A stretch of 64,000 bases of DNA from Sorex araneus (Eukaryota; Chordata; Mammalia; Eulipotyphla; Soricidae), in NCBI RefSeq assembly GCF_027595985.1, contig NC_073304.1, positions 216,816,000-216,879,999 on the forward strand, in the 5' to 3' direction. This document shows, piece after piece, positions 11,866 through 24,121 of this stretch; position 1 is the stretch's first letter, and each line of letters begins with the position of its first letter. Under the pieces are notes generated by a model, which saw nothing but the letters and a program-made list of their open reading frames with translations, was not told where the DNA came from and did no database searches. The translations under genes and the position numbers were made by a program.

Positions 11866-12844
11866 AATCAACACACACACACACACACAAAATCATACAA
11901 AGAAGCTAATTTCTTCCCTTCTTTTGGTCTGTATAAACTGAATCCTACTGTCTCTGTGATAGCATGAACATGTAAGTGGGAAAGGAGCCCAGCATCCTGG
12001 AAGAGCTCGAGAAGAATTTTATATATGCAGCTCTCTTGGTTTGTTTGGTTTGTACTCCCCCCCCCCCCCGCCACCCTTCTACATACAAGTACCCTAGTTC
12101 TATATTTGCAAGAAATGGTAAAACCAGCATTTCACAAGCTGGTATTCTGAATAAAATCAGCATCAACAGAAACTTGGTAGGAAAGCTAATTCTCAAGTTA
12201 CACTTCAGACCTACAGAATCAGAACAGGAAAAGGAGACTATTCTAATAAACTGTCTAGATGAGATTTACATTTCCTTACTTTTGAGAACCAAAAAAGCCG
12301 AAAATCTCAGATTCAAATAAATTAATATTCTAGCACATAACCAGAATATTTCATTCTGTGTAGTGACACATAAATGTAGATTAGAAAATAAACTTCAATG
12401 AAGACTCAAAATAAATTCAACTGTTTTCTAGGATACCCAAATGGCTTTAGATCTAGTTGACAGTAGTAGCATTTATAAAAAAGAAATGCTTTATAGAAGC
12501 AATCTATAGAAGCAAGAGAATATATGTTTTAGATATTTCAGCTAAATTCAAACTGTTATTCACTCAGCTAGCAGTACTAGTACCAGGGACAGAGCCCAGG
12601 AAATCACTCATAGACACACTATAAGCTACATCCTGGCTGTAGGTGACAGCCCTCCCTTTCTTTTTTTAAGTACTGCAGGAGATAAAATCTAGGACCTTAA
12701 AAATGGAAGAGATCAAGTCACAACCTCAGTCCCATATTACAGATTTCGAATGCAAAAATACAGAAGGTGACAAAAACCAATCATATCAAAGACTGTATTA
12801 TAGGAATTTGTGAAACATTTTAAACAATCATTGCTACTGCCTTT

Positions 12845-13965
12845 GGCACCATATAAGCTCATTAATGGCCATGATCCAGTGACTCAGAATTATCAGAAGA
12901 GATCAACAAGCTACAGAGATGCCTCCAGACTTCCAGCCACACTGAGTCTCATCCAGGTCCCAGAGAGGAGCAGGTGAGCCCACCACCTGCCTAAACAGAG
13001 CCCAGGCAGCTGAAAACCTCCAGAACCCAATCACTGCTATGCTCAAGGCCAATTGTCACATGCTCAGGACAAGCCTCATCTATGAAATGAACCTGTTGAA
13101 AAACTCAGGTCTGTGGGTTTTGTGACTGAAATCTCCAGGCTCTCATTGAGTTGGGAACTCGTGACTTCACCCCATCTCTCTATTCTTCTGGGAGCCTGAC
13201 CATCACACCCACGAACTGCCCCTGACACCATATAAGCTCATTAAAGGCCATGATCCAGAGACTCACAAATCTAGGAAGAGATCAACAATCTGCAGAGATG
13301 CTCTGGATCCCAAAGTCACCATCCAGTTAAAGATTTAACTCCAGCTGTATCACCCTATTTAAAATTTTAGAATTCCTGGTGTGACATCTCAAACTCTACA
13401 ACACTCATGTACCAGGAGTAGCATGCCATATCAGATGGGATGTAAAATAGAAGGCAACCAATCTTTTTTTTCTTTTTCTTTTTGGGTCACACCTGGCAAT
13501 GCACAGGGGTTACTCCTGGCTCTGCAGTCAGGAATTACTCCTGGCAGTGCTCAGGGGACCATATGGGATGCTGGGAATCGAACCCGGGTCGGCCATGTGC
13601 AAGGCAAACGCCCTACCCGCTGTGCTATTGCTCCAGCACCAAAAGGCAACAAATCTTGATTAAAAAAATATTAGCACACAAGTATCAATCTGTAACAACA
13701 TGTTATTAATTTCTTATACAAGGGCACAATGACTCCAGGGTAAGACACAGCAATCTTCACACAATTTCTTCTAAGGAAACTTTTTTGGATCATTTTTAGC
13801 AGATTATTCATAGCAAGCAACACAAAATAAATTATTTAGGGTCTGATATTTGGGCATTGGGAAAATTTAAAATAATGGTGGTGGGAAGGTGTTGGATTAT
13901 TGAATGTAATAAATTATTGTAAACAACTTTACAAAACTAAATTAAAATAAAAAATATCATTACAG
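12845..13965 (+). repeat. Composite monomer repeat, copy 2 (split by SINE)
   Basis: The motif ACCATATAAGCTCATTAA.GGCC occurs at 12848 and 13227, a 379-nt spacing, matching the monomer at 9.95-10.75 kb. After the second, truncated monomer comes a distinct region ending GGTGGTGGGAAGGTGTTGGA and an A-rich AATAAA tail (to about 13965). A minus-oriented SINE (13466-13642) interrupts it with a 15-bp duplication carrying one mismatch. Confidence 0.7.
13466..13642 (-). mobile_element. tRNA-derived SINE within composite repeat copy 2
   Basis: Minus-oriented copy ending in CTATTGCTCCAGCACC, with T-rich start. Flanking 15-bp repeats (13451-13465, 13643-13657) differ at one base. Confidence 0.9.
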
Positions 13966-14042
13966 AGGAAGTAGCTTCAAATATTTGACATTGTCAGGTA
14001 CTCTGATTTCACATTAACGTGAGGACATACTCATGTATTTTA

Positions 14043-14231
14043 TTTTATTTATTTATTTATTTATTTAGCTTTTTGGGTCACACCCGGCGATGCACAGGGG
14101 TCACTCCTGGCTCTGCACTCAGGAATTACTCCCGGCGGTGCTCAGGGGACCATATGGGATGCTGGGAATCGAACCCGGGTCGGCCACAAGCAAGGCAAAC
14201 GCCCTCCCCGCTGTGCTATTGCTCCAGCCCC
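14043..14231 (-). mobile_element. Young tRNA-derived SINE with (TTTA)n tail
   Basis: Near-consensus minus copy whose tail has become a TTTA microsatellite. The 14-bp duplication ACTCATGTATTTTA flanks it (14029-14042, 14232-14245). Confidence 0.92.
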
Positions 14232-14264
14232 ACTCATGTATTTTAATAAATAACCTATCCACTA

Positions 14265-14323
14265 ACAATGATAAAGAAGTGATCTAAGGGAAAAATGGTA
14301 AAGAAGTGATCTAAGGGAAAAAT
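14265..14323 (+). repeat. 27-bp direct tandem duplication
   Basis: The phrase AAAGAAGTGATCTAAGGG plus AAAAATG occurs twice in a row just right of the SINE at 14043-14231. Confidence 0.9.
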
Positions 14324-15464
14324 GAGAATAAGTCGTTCTTTCTTTGAAGAGGCAAGGAGGGGGACTATAACTGTTTTACTCGGGGCTTACTCCTGGCTCT
14401 GGACTCAGGGATCACTCCTGGTGAGCTCAAGGGACCATGTAGGGTGCCAGTGATGGAACCAGATTACCCAAGAATGCTGAATGTTTGAAAAGCTACTTCC
14501 TCTATAAAGGCTATATTAAATGATTCACAACTTCCTTACAACGCAGTTTAATCCTCATTTAACTAGTTTTGTCATCTATATATTTTTGCATTAGAATAGC
14601 CTCCTCCTATATTTTTGCAACTGCCAGGGAATCAAACCCGGGTTGGCCTTGTGCAAGACAAACGCCCTACCCACTGTGCTATTGCTCCAGCCCCATGTAT
14701 TTAAAAAAAAAAAAAAAAAGTGAAGCAAGGTAGTTTCTACTGAATGTAACTTGCTTAGTAAGATGTGAGAGGAGAGAAAGAGAAATTGTATTTCAGAGAG
14801 AACACAGGCTCCTACAGAGGGGAAATAAGCAAAGAAACAGAGACAAGCATACATGTTCAAGGGAGAACAAAGACTTGAAGAGCAAGCCTAGTTTGCAGTT
14901 TAAGGATCAGTTTTCCAACATAATGAATTTAAGTGTCTAGCAAACAAAAAAGACCCAGGAAACCAATTCAAGTGGCTTTAAAGGAATAATTTGGGTGAGA
15001 AATAGCTGAGAGCTGAAACAAAACAACAGAAAAGAAAAGATTTGCTAAGTAGTGACCCCTGCTGAGGAGGGTGCAGTTACCAATTTCAAGAAAGGAAATG
15101 AAAAGATACAACCTGTATTATTCATGCTTCATAGAGGATATAACAAATTCCACAAGTATTCGACAAAAATTATCCCCAATTTTAATACATGGCTATACAG
15201 AAAGATGATTTCATTTCTAACCCAGAGAAGTCTGAGTCAGAAAGTTGTGGCTGCATGACATACAGTTTGGATGATGGAACTGTAAAGTACAATTTTATAT
15301 TTTAAATTATATTACAATAACAATGTATAATTAATTCATCTGTATTTTATTTATATTTATGTGAATAAAATATACATAATTCATTTGTAATGACTCATGT
15401 ATTATCATTATGTATAACTTACAGTCCTGTATACTGAAGCTGTCAGTTTTAAAAACCTATCCTA

Positions 15465-15605
15465 GGGGCTGGAGCAATAATACAACAGGTAGGAGGTTCG
15501 TCTTGCACACGGCCAGCCTGGGTTTGATTCCTGGCACCCATAGGGTCCCCTAAGCTCACTGGGAATAATCCTTGAGCACTATGGGGTGCTTCCAAAACCA
15601 AAAAT
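15465..15605 (+). mobile_element. tRNA-derived SINE, diverged
   Basis: Head GGGGCTGGAGCAATAATACAACAGG and B box GGTTTGATTCC, body shortened. Confidence 0.75.
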
Positions 15606-16453
15606 AAATAAAAATTTAAAAATAAAGGGCTGGAGTATAAGTCAGGGATTAAAGTGCTTGCCTTGCAGAAGAGAATTAAACACTGTACCCCCCCAAACTC
15701 CTGGCAATACTTGGGGGCTCATATGGGTACTGGGGATTGAACCTGGAAGGCAAGCACTCTGTCCACTTAAGTTTTTTTTCCCCCCTAGTAAAATTTGTTA
15801 TTTTGCTTATTTAAATTAAAATTTTTTTTTGAAGTGGGGTAAGAACTGGAGAATCTGGGCCACACCTGAAGATACTCAGGGCTTATTCCTGACTCTGTTA
15901 ATCAGGGATCTCTCCCAACCCAGTTAATATTTTCACAGTAAGAATCACCCACAGTAGGGGGACTGGAGAGAAAGTGCAGCAAGTACGGCGACTGCTTGCC
16001 TTGTATGCTGCACACCCAATTTGATCAGACCCGATTTGATCTCTGGAAGCCCACATGGTTGGTTCCCTGACACCCGCCAGGAGTGATCCCTGCGTGCAGG
16101 ACTAAGAGTGAGCCCCGAGAACTAGCAGGTGTGGTATTCAAGAGATATGGAGCCTGCCTTGCTTTATGTAATTCCAGTGCCCTGCAACCATATCCAAGTG
16201 TGCAGAGCACTACTGTCACAACAGATGAGAGGGGAGGCTATTCATGCTAAATATCAGATAAAGAGTGCAGCTCTAAACTTCATGTTAGACTCTGAATTTT
16301 AATGCCATGTCAGTTGATCTTCAATTAAACAAAAGGGCCTGTTAGAAGCTTAAGTGGAATTATGCCACAGTAGCCCGACACAAGCAAAAGTAGAAATGTC
16401 ATGAGGAAAAATTCCAAACATGTTTAAGTAAACTAGCACCTTGATTATAAAGC

Positions 16454-16560
16454 ATTGGAGGAGGGATATGGCTCAGTGGTAGAGCACAACACTTGCACTG
16501 CATATGTGAGGCTCTGTGTTGACCCCTGGAACTGGACAAAGACAAAGGAAAAAGAAAAAC
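16454..16560 (+). mobile_element. Short tRNA-Ala-like element (ID-type)
   Basis: GGATATGGCTCAGTGGTAGA with TTGCACTGCATATG in the anticodon-arm position, a degraded B box (TGTGTTGACCCC) and an A-rich tail. It lacks the common SINE body. Confidence 0.65.
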
Positions 16561-16629
16561 TGTTCCAAATAAAACACAAAATAAGATCTCTTGACAACTA
16601 ATTACATTGAGAAAGCTATTTCAATTCTT

Positions 16630-16889
16630 TTTTTTTTTAAATTCTCTTTAGCTTTATTAACGTTCAATTTTATTTTATTTTTTTTTAATTTTTTATTGTG
16701 GAAAGTTACAAAGTTACAAAGTTTTCAGGTTTAAATCTCAGTTATACAATGCTCGAATACCCATCCCTTCACCAGTGCTCATATTCCACCACCAAGAATC
16801 CCAGTATAGCTCCACCCCGCCCCCTCACACCCCAACCCCCCCCACGCCCCTAGCCCCCCCACCTGTGTAACTAATAAATTTCACTTTAC
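16630..16889 (-). mobile_element. Young 5'-truncated L1 3' end with 22-bp duplication
   Basis: A poly(T)-led segment is the reverse complement of an L1 3'UTR (CCCATCCCTTCACCAGTGC and TTCCACCACCA match the L1 end at 19.84-21.23 kb). It is flanked by perfect 22-bp direct repeats, 16608-16629 and 16890-16911. About 260 bp long. The perfect duplication indicates a recent L1 insertion. Confidence 0.9.
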
Positions 16890-17205
16890 TGAGAAAGCTA
16901 TTTCAATTCTTAGTAAGACACATCTTATATTTTCTTTTGTTCTGGGGCCACACATGGTGTAGGATGAACATGGCAGTGCTCAGGGGACAGTATGGGATGC
17001 TGGGGATTGAAACCAGGTCAGCTGTGAACAAATAAGTGCCCTACCTGCTGTATTATCAATCGAGAACCTTTTTTTTTTGGGGGGGGCGGGGGAGAGGGGC
17101 ACACCTGGGATCACTCCATATGGGTGTGCTAAGAACTGTACCCAAGTCAGCTGTACTCTCTCTGGATCCTAGGTAAGACTGACCCTCCCACCCTCCCTTC
17201 TTTTA

Positions 17206-17264
17206 TTTTGGTTTAGTTTTTGGTTTAGTTTTTTAGTTTTTAGATTTTAGTTTTTAGTTTTTGA
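17206..17264 (+). repeat. TTAGTTTT minisatellite
   Basis: Imperfect tandem units of TTTAGTTTT / GGTTTAGTTTTT cover about 60 bp. Confidence 0.85.
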
Positions 17265-17274
17265 GTGAATACAC

Positions 17275-17387
17275 CCGTAGTGTATTCGATATGCCGAAAA
17301 CAGTAACAAGAAGTCTCACAATGGAGATGTTACTGGTGCCCACTCAAGCAAATCGATGAACAACGGGAAGACAGTGCTACAGACAGT
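17275..17387 (+). mobile_element. Non-A-tailed SINE, 5'-truncated
   Basis: Body fragment from CCCGTAGTGTATTCGATATG to GACAGTGCTACAGACAGT, next to the TTAGTTTT repeat at 17206-17264. Confidence 0.82.
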
Positions 17388-18619
17388 ACTTTGAGTCACA
17401 TCCAGCTGTGCTCAGGAGTCACTCTGGTGGGCTGGGGGACCAGATAGGGGTGTAAGGAATCGAGCCCAGGTATGTTTGCATGCAAGGCAATCCAATCTCA
17501 AGACGTTTCTTAAATGCAAAGGAGTCTCTTAGAAGTTAGCACCCAGAACGCAGAGAACAATGGATTAGGGAGCCGTTCCCAACAAGCAGAAGTCTGTGCC
17601 ACCAAGGCACTTTTCCTGTTCTTGGCTTAGAAGCCCTGACATATATCAGCTACTCTCAGAACTGATATGAATCAACCTCAGTAAGATGTTATAATAATGA
17701 CTGTCAGTGAATTTTATATCCCTGTGGTTGCAACCAAGCCTTTCTGCAAAGGAAATTTTCTAAAATTGTACCTCCTTCAAATAGTGGAAAAAACAACAAA
17801 TCAACAAACTTTCCAGTCCGATTACACATAAAAATTTTATTTGACAGAAAAGAACACTGTGAGGGACTAAAGAGATACTACAGAAGGCATGGCATTCATC
17901 TTGCATCCCATATAGTCAGTCCTCCAGCACCTCCAGGAGTAATTCCTGAGTGCAGAGGCAGGAGTAAGTCTTGAGCATTGCCAGTAATCCCAAAACAAAT
18001 ACAAACAAACAAAATAGGGTGCAAGTACTTTTGTTCACTATGAGTTCCAAGACTAAGCCCTAGGAAATACTGAAGCTTCACCAGTTTGATACTCTCATCA
18101 TGTCGTAAGAAAGCCAGGTTAAGCTTATAAATGATGAGAAATAAAGTGAGAAAAAGAGAAGCTGACAGTGATGCCAACGCCATATTATACCCTCAAGTCT
18201 CAGTCAGGACTCAAGTCCAAGTCAAGATAACTTCGTAAGTAATCTTTAAGTGAGACCAGCAGAGAAAGTGCAGGCTGAGTAACTATTTTAGGTCACTAAG
18301 TTGTTTGTTTTTCTTTTTCTTTTCTTTTGGCTTTTTGGGTCACACTCGGCAATGCCCAGGGGTTACTCCTGGCTCTGCACTCAGAAATTACTCCTGGTGG
18401 TGCTCAGAGGATCAATTAGGATGATGGGAATTGAACCCAGGTCAGCTGCGTGCAAGGCAAGGCAAAAAAGCTTTAAATTAGTTGTTTTAATAGTGTTCAT
18501 AATTCTGGTACTGATATACAAATACACTGCCAATCCCCAACACTAAAGTGAAGTATTCATGACTGCCCCCCACCATGTCTACTCCAGTTCAATGTTTCTT
18601 CCCTCGCATCCCTCACAAT

Positions 18620-19379
18620 TACATGTAAGTTAACAGCTTTGGTGCAAATCAACAGCTTTGATTTTGGTGACCTCTCTTACTACTGTCCACGAGACCACGT
18701 TTCCATGTGACTTCCAGGAGCCAATTCATTCCCTTCCCCACTCCTTCCTAACCTAGAACGCTTAGGTCTGTATTCTAGTATCCAAGGTTTACTGTCCGTA
18801 TCATTGATCTATTTCCTCCATAAACCATAGGTGAGTAAGATCATTTTGTATTTGTCCTTTTCGTCTGGCTTATTTTTCTTTTTTCTTGTTTTTTTTTTTT
18901 TTTTTTTTTTTTTGCTTTTTGGGTCACATCCGGCGATGCCCAGGGGTTACTCCTGGCTCTGCACTCAGGAATCACTCCTGGCGGTGCTTGGGGGACCATA
19001 TGGGATGCTGGGACTCGAACCTGGGGTTGGCTGCACGGAAGGCAAATGCCCTACCGGATCCAGCCCCTTCTCTGACTTATTTCTTTGAGCATGATACCCT
19101 ATAATTCCTACAGTTGCTGTGAACTGCATGACTGAATTATAGTGGCTGTGCAGTATTCCATTCTGTGTTGTACCACAACTTCTCTACCCATTTATGTGTT
19201 GCTGTACCTTCAGGTTACTTCAATATCCTGGCTACTGTATACTAAGAGCTCTAATGAACATATAGGTGTGTATATATCTCTTTAAATTAATGTTTTTGTG
19301 TTTGGGGGGTAGATATCTAGAAGTAGAACAGCTGTGTTAAATGGGAGCACCATTCCTACTTTTTAGAGACATTGTTTAC
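18620..19379 (-). mobile_element. Old L1, 3' part (minus), left of LTR insertion
   Basis: Antisense L1 ORF2/3'UTR signatures are visible (TAGTGGCTGTGCAGTATTCCATT, TAATGAACATATAGGTG, GTAGATATCTAGAAGTAGAAC). A minus SINE (18870-19068) interrupts it. The element stops at 19379 and resumes at 22020, where an LTR insertion ends. Confidence 0.8.
18870..19068 (-). mobile_element. tRNA-derived SINE in old L1
   Basis: Minus copy with a long T run and a damaged head region; flanked by TCTGGCTTATTT / TCTGACTTATTT, a likely duplication with one mismatch. Confidence 0.85.
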
Positions 19380-19839
19380 TGTAGGATAACATGGGGGTTT
19401 GTCCTTTTAACCTTGCCACAGGGAACTTAGTTCACCTTAGAGCAATGACCTTTCTGTATGGACACAGGAAGACAGTTAATAATATGCTTTGTAACTTAGG
19501 AGCTGATTGACTCCAATAATATTTACTCCTGGGCATCTGCTTTCTCAACTCAGTTGGCCTTAGTTCCTAACACCCCAAAAGCAGGGTCCCAACGAGGGAT
19601 GGAATGGACCCAAGGCAAGCTGTGAGCTACCCTGGCATCAAAATGGGCCAGGCCAAAGCGCCACAATACTCAACTATAAGTTGAGAGCATGGTCACAGAC
19701 AAATGCTGTCATGATCCAAAAGTAACGACGAGACTATGACCCTGCTGGGGTTAAGAAGACTAACCTGCCTGAGGACTGTGGTCTGGAATATATAGTGAAT
19801 GTCCTCAGGAAGAACCAAACTTTAAGTTTATATCTCCTA

Positions 19840-21240
19840 CTGTGCTCATAAAGAATGACATTGCCAGAAATATTAGAAGTAAATTCCTCCACGATATTGA
19901 AGATAAAGGTATCTTCAAAGATGACACAGAACTAAGCAATCTAATAGAAACAGAGATCAACAAATGGGACTACATTAAACTAAAAAGCTTCTGCACCGCA
20001 AAAGATACAATGACCAAAATACAAAGACTATCTATAGAATGGGAAAGGAAATTTACACAATACCCATCAGATAAGGGGTTGTTATCAATGGTGTATAAAG
20101 CACTGGTTGAACTCTACAAGAAGAAAACATCCAACCCCATCAGAAAATGGGGCGAAGAAATGAACAGAAACTTTCCCAAGGAAGAGATATGAATGGCCAA
20201 AAGGCACATGAAAAAGTGCTCTACATCACTAATCATCAGAGATGCAGATCAAAACAACCATGAGATACCACCTCACACCACAGAGATTAGCACACATCCA
20301 AAAGAAGAACAAAAGCAACCACTGTTGGAGAGGATGTGGGGAGAAAGGGACCCTTCTACACTGCTGGTGGTAATGCCGACTAGTTCAGTCCTTTTGGAAA
20401 ACAATATGGACGATTCTCAAAAAACTAGAGGTTGAGCTTCCATTTGACCCAGCAATACCACTGCTGGGAATATATCCCAGAGGAGCAAAAAAGTATAGTC
20501 GAAATGACATCTGCACTTATATGTTCATCGCAGCACTGTTTACAATAGCCAGAATCTGGAAAAAACCTGAGTGCCCTAGAACAGATGACTGGCTGAAGAA
20601 ACTTTGGTACATCTATACAATGGAATACTATGCAGCTGTTAGAAAAAATGAGGTCATGAAGTTTGCATATAAGTGGATCAGCATGGAAAGTATCATGCTA
20701 AGTGAAATGAGTCAGAAAGAGAGAGACAGACATAGAAAGATTGCGCTCATCTGTGGAATATAGAATAATAGAATAGGAGTCTAACACCTAAGAATAGTGG
20801 AAATAAGTACCAGGAGGCTGTCTCCATGGCTTGGAGGCTGGTCTCTCATTCTGGGCAACTCAAAGAAGGGAACACCAAGTAAAATGTGGTCGAAGGTCAT
20901 GCGGGAGAAGGGTGACGCTTGCCGAATGTAGACTAGAGACTGAACACAATGGCCACTCAACACCTTTATTGCAAACCACAACACCTAATCAGAGAGAGAA
21001 AACAAAAGGGAATACCCTGCCATAGTGGCAGTGTGGGGTGGGGGGGAGACAGGACTGGGGAGGGTGGGAGGGATGCTGGGTTTACTGGTGGTGGAGAATG
21101 GGCACTGGTGAAGGGATGGGTTCTTGAACTTTGTATGGGGGAAACATGAGCACAAAAATGTATAAATCTGTAACTGTACCCTCACAGTGATTCACCAAAA
21201 AAAAATAAATAAATAAAATAAAACAAAATCAGCAAAAAAA
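19840..21240 (+). mobile_element. L1, 5'-truncated (end of ORF2 plus 3'UTR)
   Basis: Broken frames translate to the L1 ORF2 C-terminus: WDYIKLKSFCTAKDT, WERKFTQYPSDKGL, then WYIYTMEYYAAVRKNE near 20640. A 3'UTR and an A-rich tail (AAATAAATAAAATAAA) follow near 21200-21240. Several stops and frame breaks make it non-functional. It lies inside the LTR at 19380-22013, so it is younger than that LTR. Confidence 0.9.
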
Positions 21241-21365
21241 AAAAGTGAATTTACTACAACTATTTAAGTGGATTACTAGCTGAGGAAGGAAGCAAGAGAC
21301 ACACCCTGACACATCCTTGTTTGGTCCCCACCCTTGAGTGGATCTCATCAAAATTCTTAGATGAG

Positions 21366-21542
21366 GGGGCTGGAGCGATATCACAGCGGGTAGGGTGTTT
21401 GCCTTGCACTCGGCCGACCTGGGTTCGAATCCCAGCATCCCATATGGTCCCCTGAGCACCGCCAGGGGTGATTCCTGAGTGCAGAGCCAGGAGTGACCCC
21501 TGTGCATCGCCGGGTGTGACCCAAAAAGCAAAAAAAAAAAAA
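21366..21542 (+). mobile_element. Young tRNA-derived SINE inside the LTR
   Basis: Full-length copy with head GGGGCTGGAGCGATATCAC and A tail, flanked by a 16-bp duplication (21350-21365, 21543-21558). It interrupts the LTR at 19380-22013. Confidence 0.93.
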
Positions 21543-22013
21543 AAAATTCTTAGATGAGATTTTGTTAATCTCCTCAGAAATGGTCTTACCCTTCTTTGCT
21601 GATTTGTTAATGTTCAACCCACCTTTGTGTCACCACCCTATGTAATATGCTATATAACTAAGACTGGGGGGCACTGGACAGAAGAAGACAGAAGAAGACA
21701 GAAGAGACAGAAGAGACAGAGAAGACACACGAGAGGACACAGAAGCAGAGACAGAGGAGAGACGACAGAAAGACAGAAGAGCGCACAGCGGCACACACAG
21801 AAGCAGAGCACGAGGAGGAGCCGTCCTGATCCGGTCCTTACACAGCGGCTCAGAGCAGGCGGCGGCGAATGTGAGAGAACTGCCCCAAGTGTGCCCCCGA
21901 GGACAACAGAAGGACATGACTCGACATGACGCATCGACATGACGGATCATCGCGTCTCCCCCTCGTGCATCTCCCCCTCGTGCGTGTGCCACCGCCTTTG
22001 GGATTTTTTTACA

Positions 22014-22640
22014 GTTTACCATCTAGGCAGAACCAGCTGACATTCCCATCAGCAGTGAATAAGGGGGTCATTTTTACATCCCCACTAACACTTTTCAGTT
22101 ATTTTACTTTTAATTTTTTGGGGGGTTGGGTCATACTCAGCAGAGCTCAGGACTTATTCCTGGCTCTGTGCACAGGGAGCATTTCTGGAAGGCTTAAGGG
22201 ACCATATGGGATTCTGGGGAGGGAACTCAGGCCAGTCATGTGAGAGGCAAGCAACCTGTTTGCTGTACTCTCGCTCCAGCCCGCCCCATGTTTTCAGGTT
22301 TTTTTAAATAACACACTGGTGTGAGGTGTATCTCACTGTCATTTTGATTTGTGTGTCCCTGATGTTAAGTGTTTTTTCATATGCCTATTGTCACCCCTAT
22401 GTCTTCTTCATGGAAATGTATATTCATTTCTTATCCCATTTTTAAAATTGGGTTATTGAACTTTTTGTTGCTGGGTCTCATGAGTGCTTTATAGATTTTT
22501 TGTGTTAGTGCTTTAACTGAAATATTAAGCGTGAATATCTGCTCCTAGTTAATTGGATGTCTTTATTTTGCCTAAATTTCTTTTGTCATGCAGAAATTTT
22601 TCAATTTCCTATAGTCCCACAATACTTATTTTCGTTCTTT
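22014..22640 (-). mobile_element. Old L1, continuation (minus), right of LTR insertion
   Basis: The sequence continues the L1 at 18620-19379 (CTGACATTCCCATCAGCAGTG, GGTGTGAGGTGTATCTCA, TTCATGGAAATGTATATTC). A minus SINE at about 22120-22282 interrupts it. The right boundary is approximate. Confidence 0.8.
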
Positions 22641-23795
22641 CTTTTTTTTTTTTTTTTTGCTAGCAGTAGAAGAGTACCCAAGGAAAAGGGCTAAGAAGGT
22701 CTCTAGACTTGTTTTTTTCTCCTAGCTCAGGATGGCAAATTAGGAAAGGAACAAGAACGGGAATAGAGGGACTCAGAAATAGAACTTGGAGGGTATGAGT
22801 GGTATGAAAATGAAATGGTTCCTAAAGAACGGTCTCAAGTGACTTTTTGTAACTGAGATCTACGTGTGCAGCATTTTCCAGGGTAAGGAGTTTGATTATT
22901 TTTTCAGGGAACTTTAAAAAATCTTCAAAGTATACTGAAGATTAACTCTATCTTCTTTTTCTACAGAGCTAAAGAAGTACAATGTTCAGTCCATGCTCAT
23001 CCAAAAGGATGATAAAGGTTGTGTAAGGGCACTACAAAGGCCAGCATACTGGCAAAGGAGTCCAGATTTTCAAAAAGAATTGTCTTCTGGGCACACGTCT
23101 TCAGCGGCAAAAACAAACAAAAACCCCTTCACACTGCCCTGCAAGTGTGAAGACTGTGTATTTCATCCACAATCTACTGATGTCTATTGACATATACCAA
23201 GTAAAGTCCTAGGTGCTGCTGCCTGGGTCCCCCCAAAACCAGAACAATCAGGCAGTCGAAGGTTAACTCCCAGGGAACACATGTGTGAGCAACCAGAAAC
23301 CCATGGGGGCATGCACCAAAACCAGAATGTGCATAAGTGCCACCACTAAGAGGGTACAGCTCTGAGAAACAAAGAGGTTAATGGTATACGAATGTGAACA
23401 AGCCCTATGACCAAGTGTGACCACATCAACAAGAGGTGCCACTCCCAGTGCATGCCAGAACCAAATGTGTGAGAATGCAGGCACATGGGAGACACCTGGC
23501 CACTGCAATATAAGAAAGGGAAGGGGTGGGGGAGAAGCAGGTGATTAATGTGGCACAACCATTCACACGGATTAGCAAGCAAAACGGTGGCCTGCAGACT
23601 AAAATTGGCTGAAGATGCAGTAAGACCCTTTAAGACAAAACCAACTCTCACCAACAAAGAAAGAAATGGAAAGAGTAAATATTGGGGATAGACAGTACAG
23701 CAGGCAGGGCATTCAATCTGTGGAATCAGGAGTAATTCCTGAGTGCAGCGCCAGGAGTAGTCCAATTATTGCCAGGTGTGGCCCCCCCCAACCCA

Positions 23796-23798
<3 letters not shown>

Positions 23799-23834
<36 letters not shown>
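23799..23834 (+). repeat. (AC)n microsatellite in SINE tail
   Basis: About 17 uninterrupted AC units follow a diverged SINE body (about 23680-23798), suggesting growth from a SINE tail. Confidence 0.95.
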
Positions 23835-23835
<1 letters not shown>

Positions 23836-23933
23836 AAAAAAGAAATAATAGTTAATACAAGGAAGACACAATTGAGAAACTGCAAGAAAAAAGTAATCAT
23901 ATGTAAATATGACTTCAATTAGAAACATTTTTG

Positions 23934-24121
23934 TTTTTTGTTTTTTTTTTTTGGCTTTTTGGGTCACACCCGGCGATGCTCAGGGCTGACTCCTGGCTCT
24001 GCACTCAGGAGTCACTCCTGGCGGTGCTCAGGGGACTATATGGGATGCTGGGAATTGAACGCGGGTCGGCCGCATGCAAGGCAAACGCCCGCCCTGCCCA
24101 CTGTGCTATTGCTCCAGCCCC
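23934..24121 (-). mobile_element. Young tRNA-derived SINE
   Basis: Full-length minus copy ending GCTATTGCTCCAGCCCC, flanked by a 19-bp perfect duplication (23915-23933, 24122-24140). Confidence 0.93.

Larger units (their letters stand above)
19380..22013 (+). mobile_element. ERV-type LTR (TG...CA, 6-bp duplication) split by L1 and SINE
   Basis: A segment starting TGTAGGATAAC (19380) and ending TTTTTTTACA (22013) is flanked by GTTTAC on both sides (19374-19379 and 22014-22019); removing it restores a continuous old L1. A TATA-like TATATAACT near 21650 and a GA-rich stretch (about 21677-21790) lie in its right half. After removing the L1 (about 19840-21240) and a SINE (21366-21542), about 1 kb remains. 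A 6-bp duplication is usual for class II (ERVK-like) elements. No gag, pol or env frame is present, so it is a solo LTR or remnant. Orientation rests on the TATA-like motif. Confidence 0.7.

Noticed and set aside
21627..22022. Overlapping 96-130-codon frames on both strands with Ser/Arg/Leu-rich products
   Set aside because: They arise from the GA-rich part of the LTR, which gives long frames by composition.
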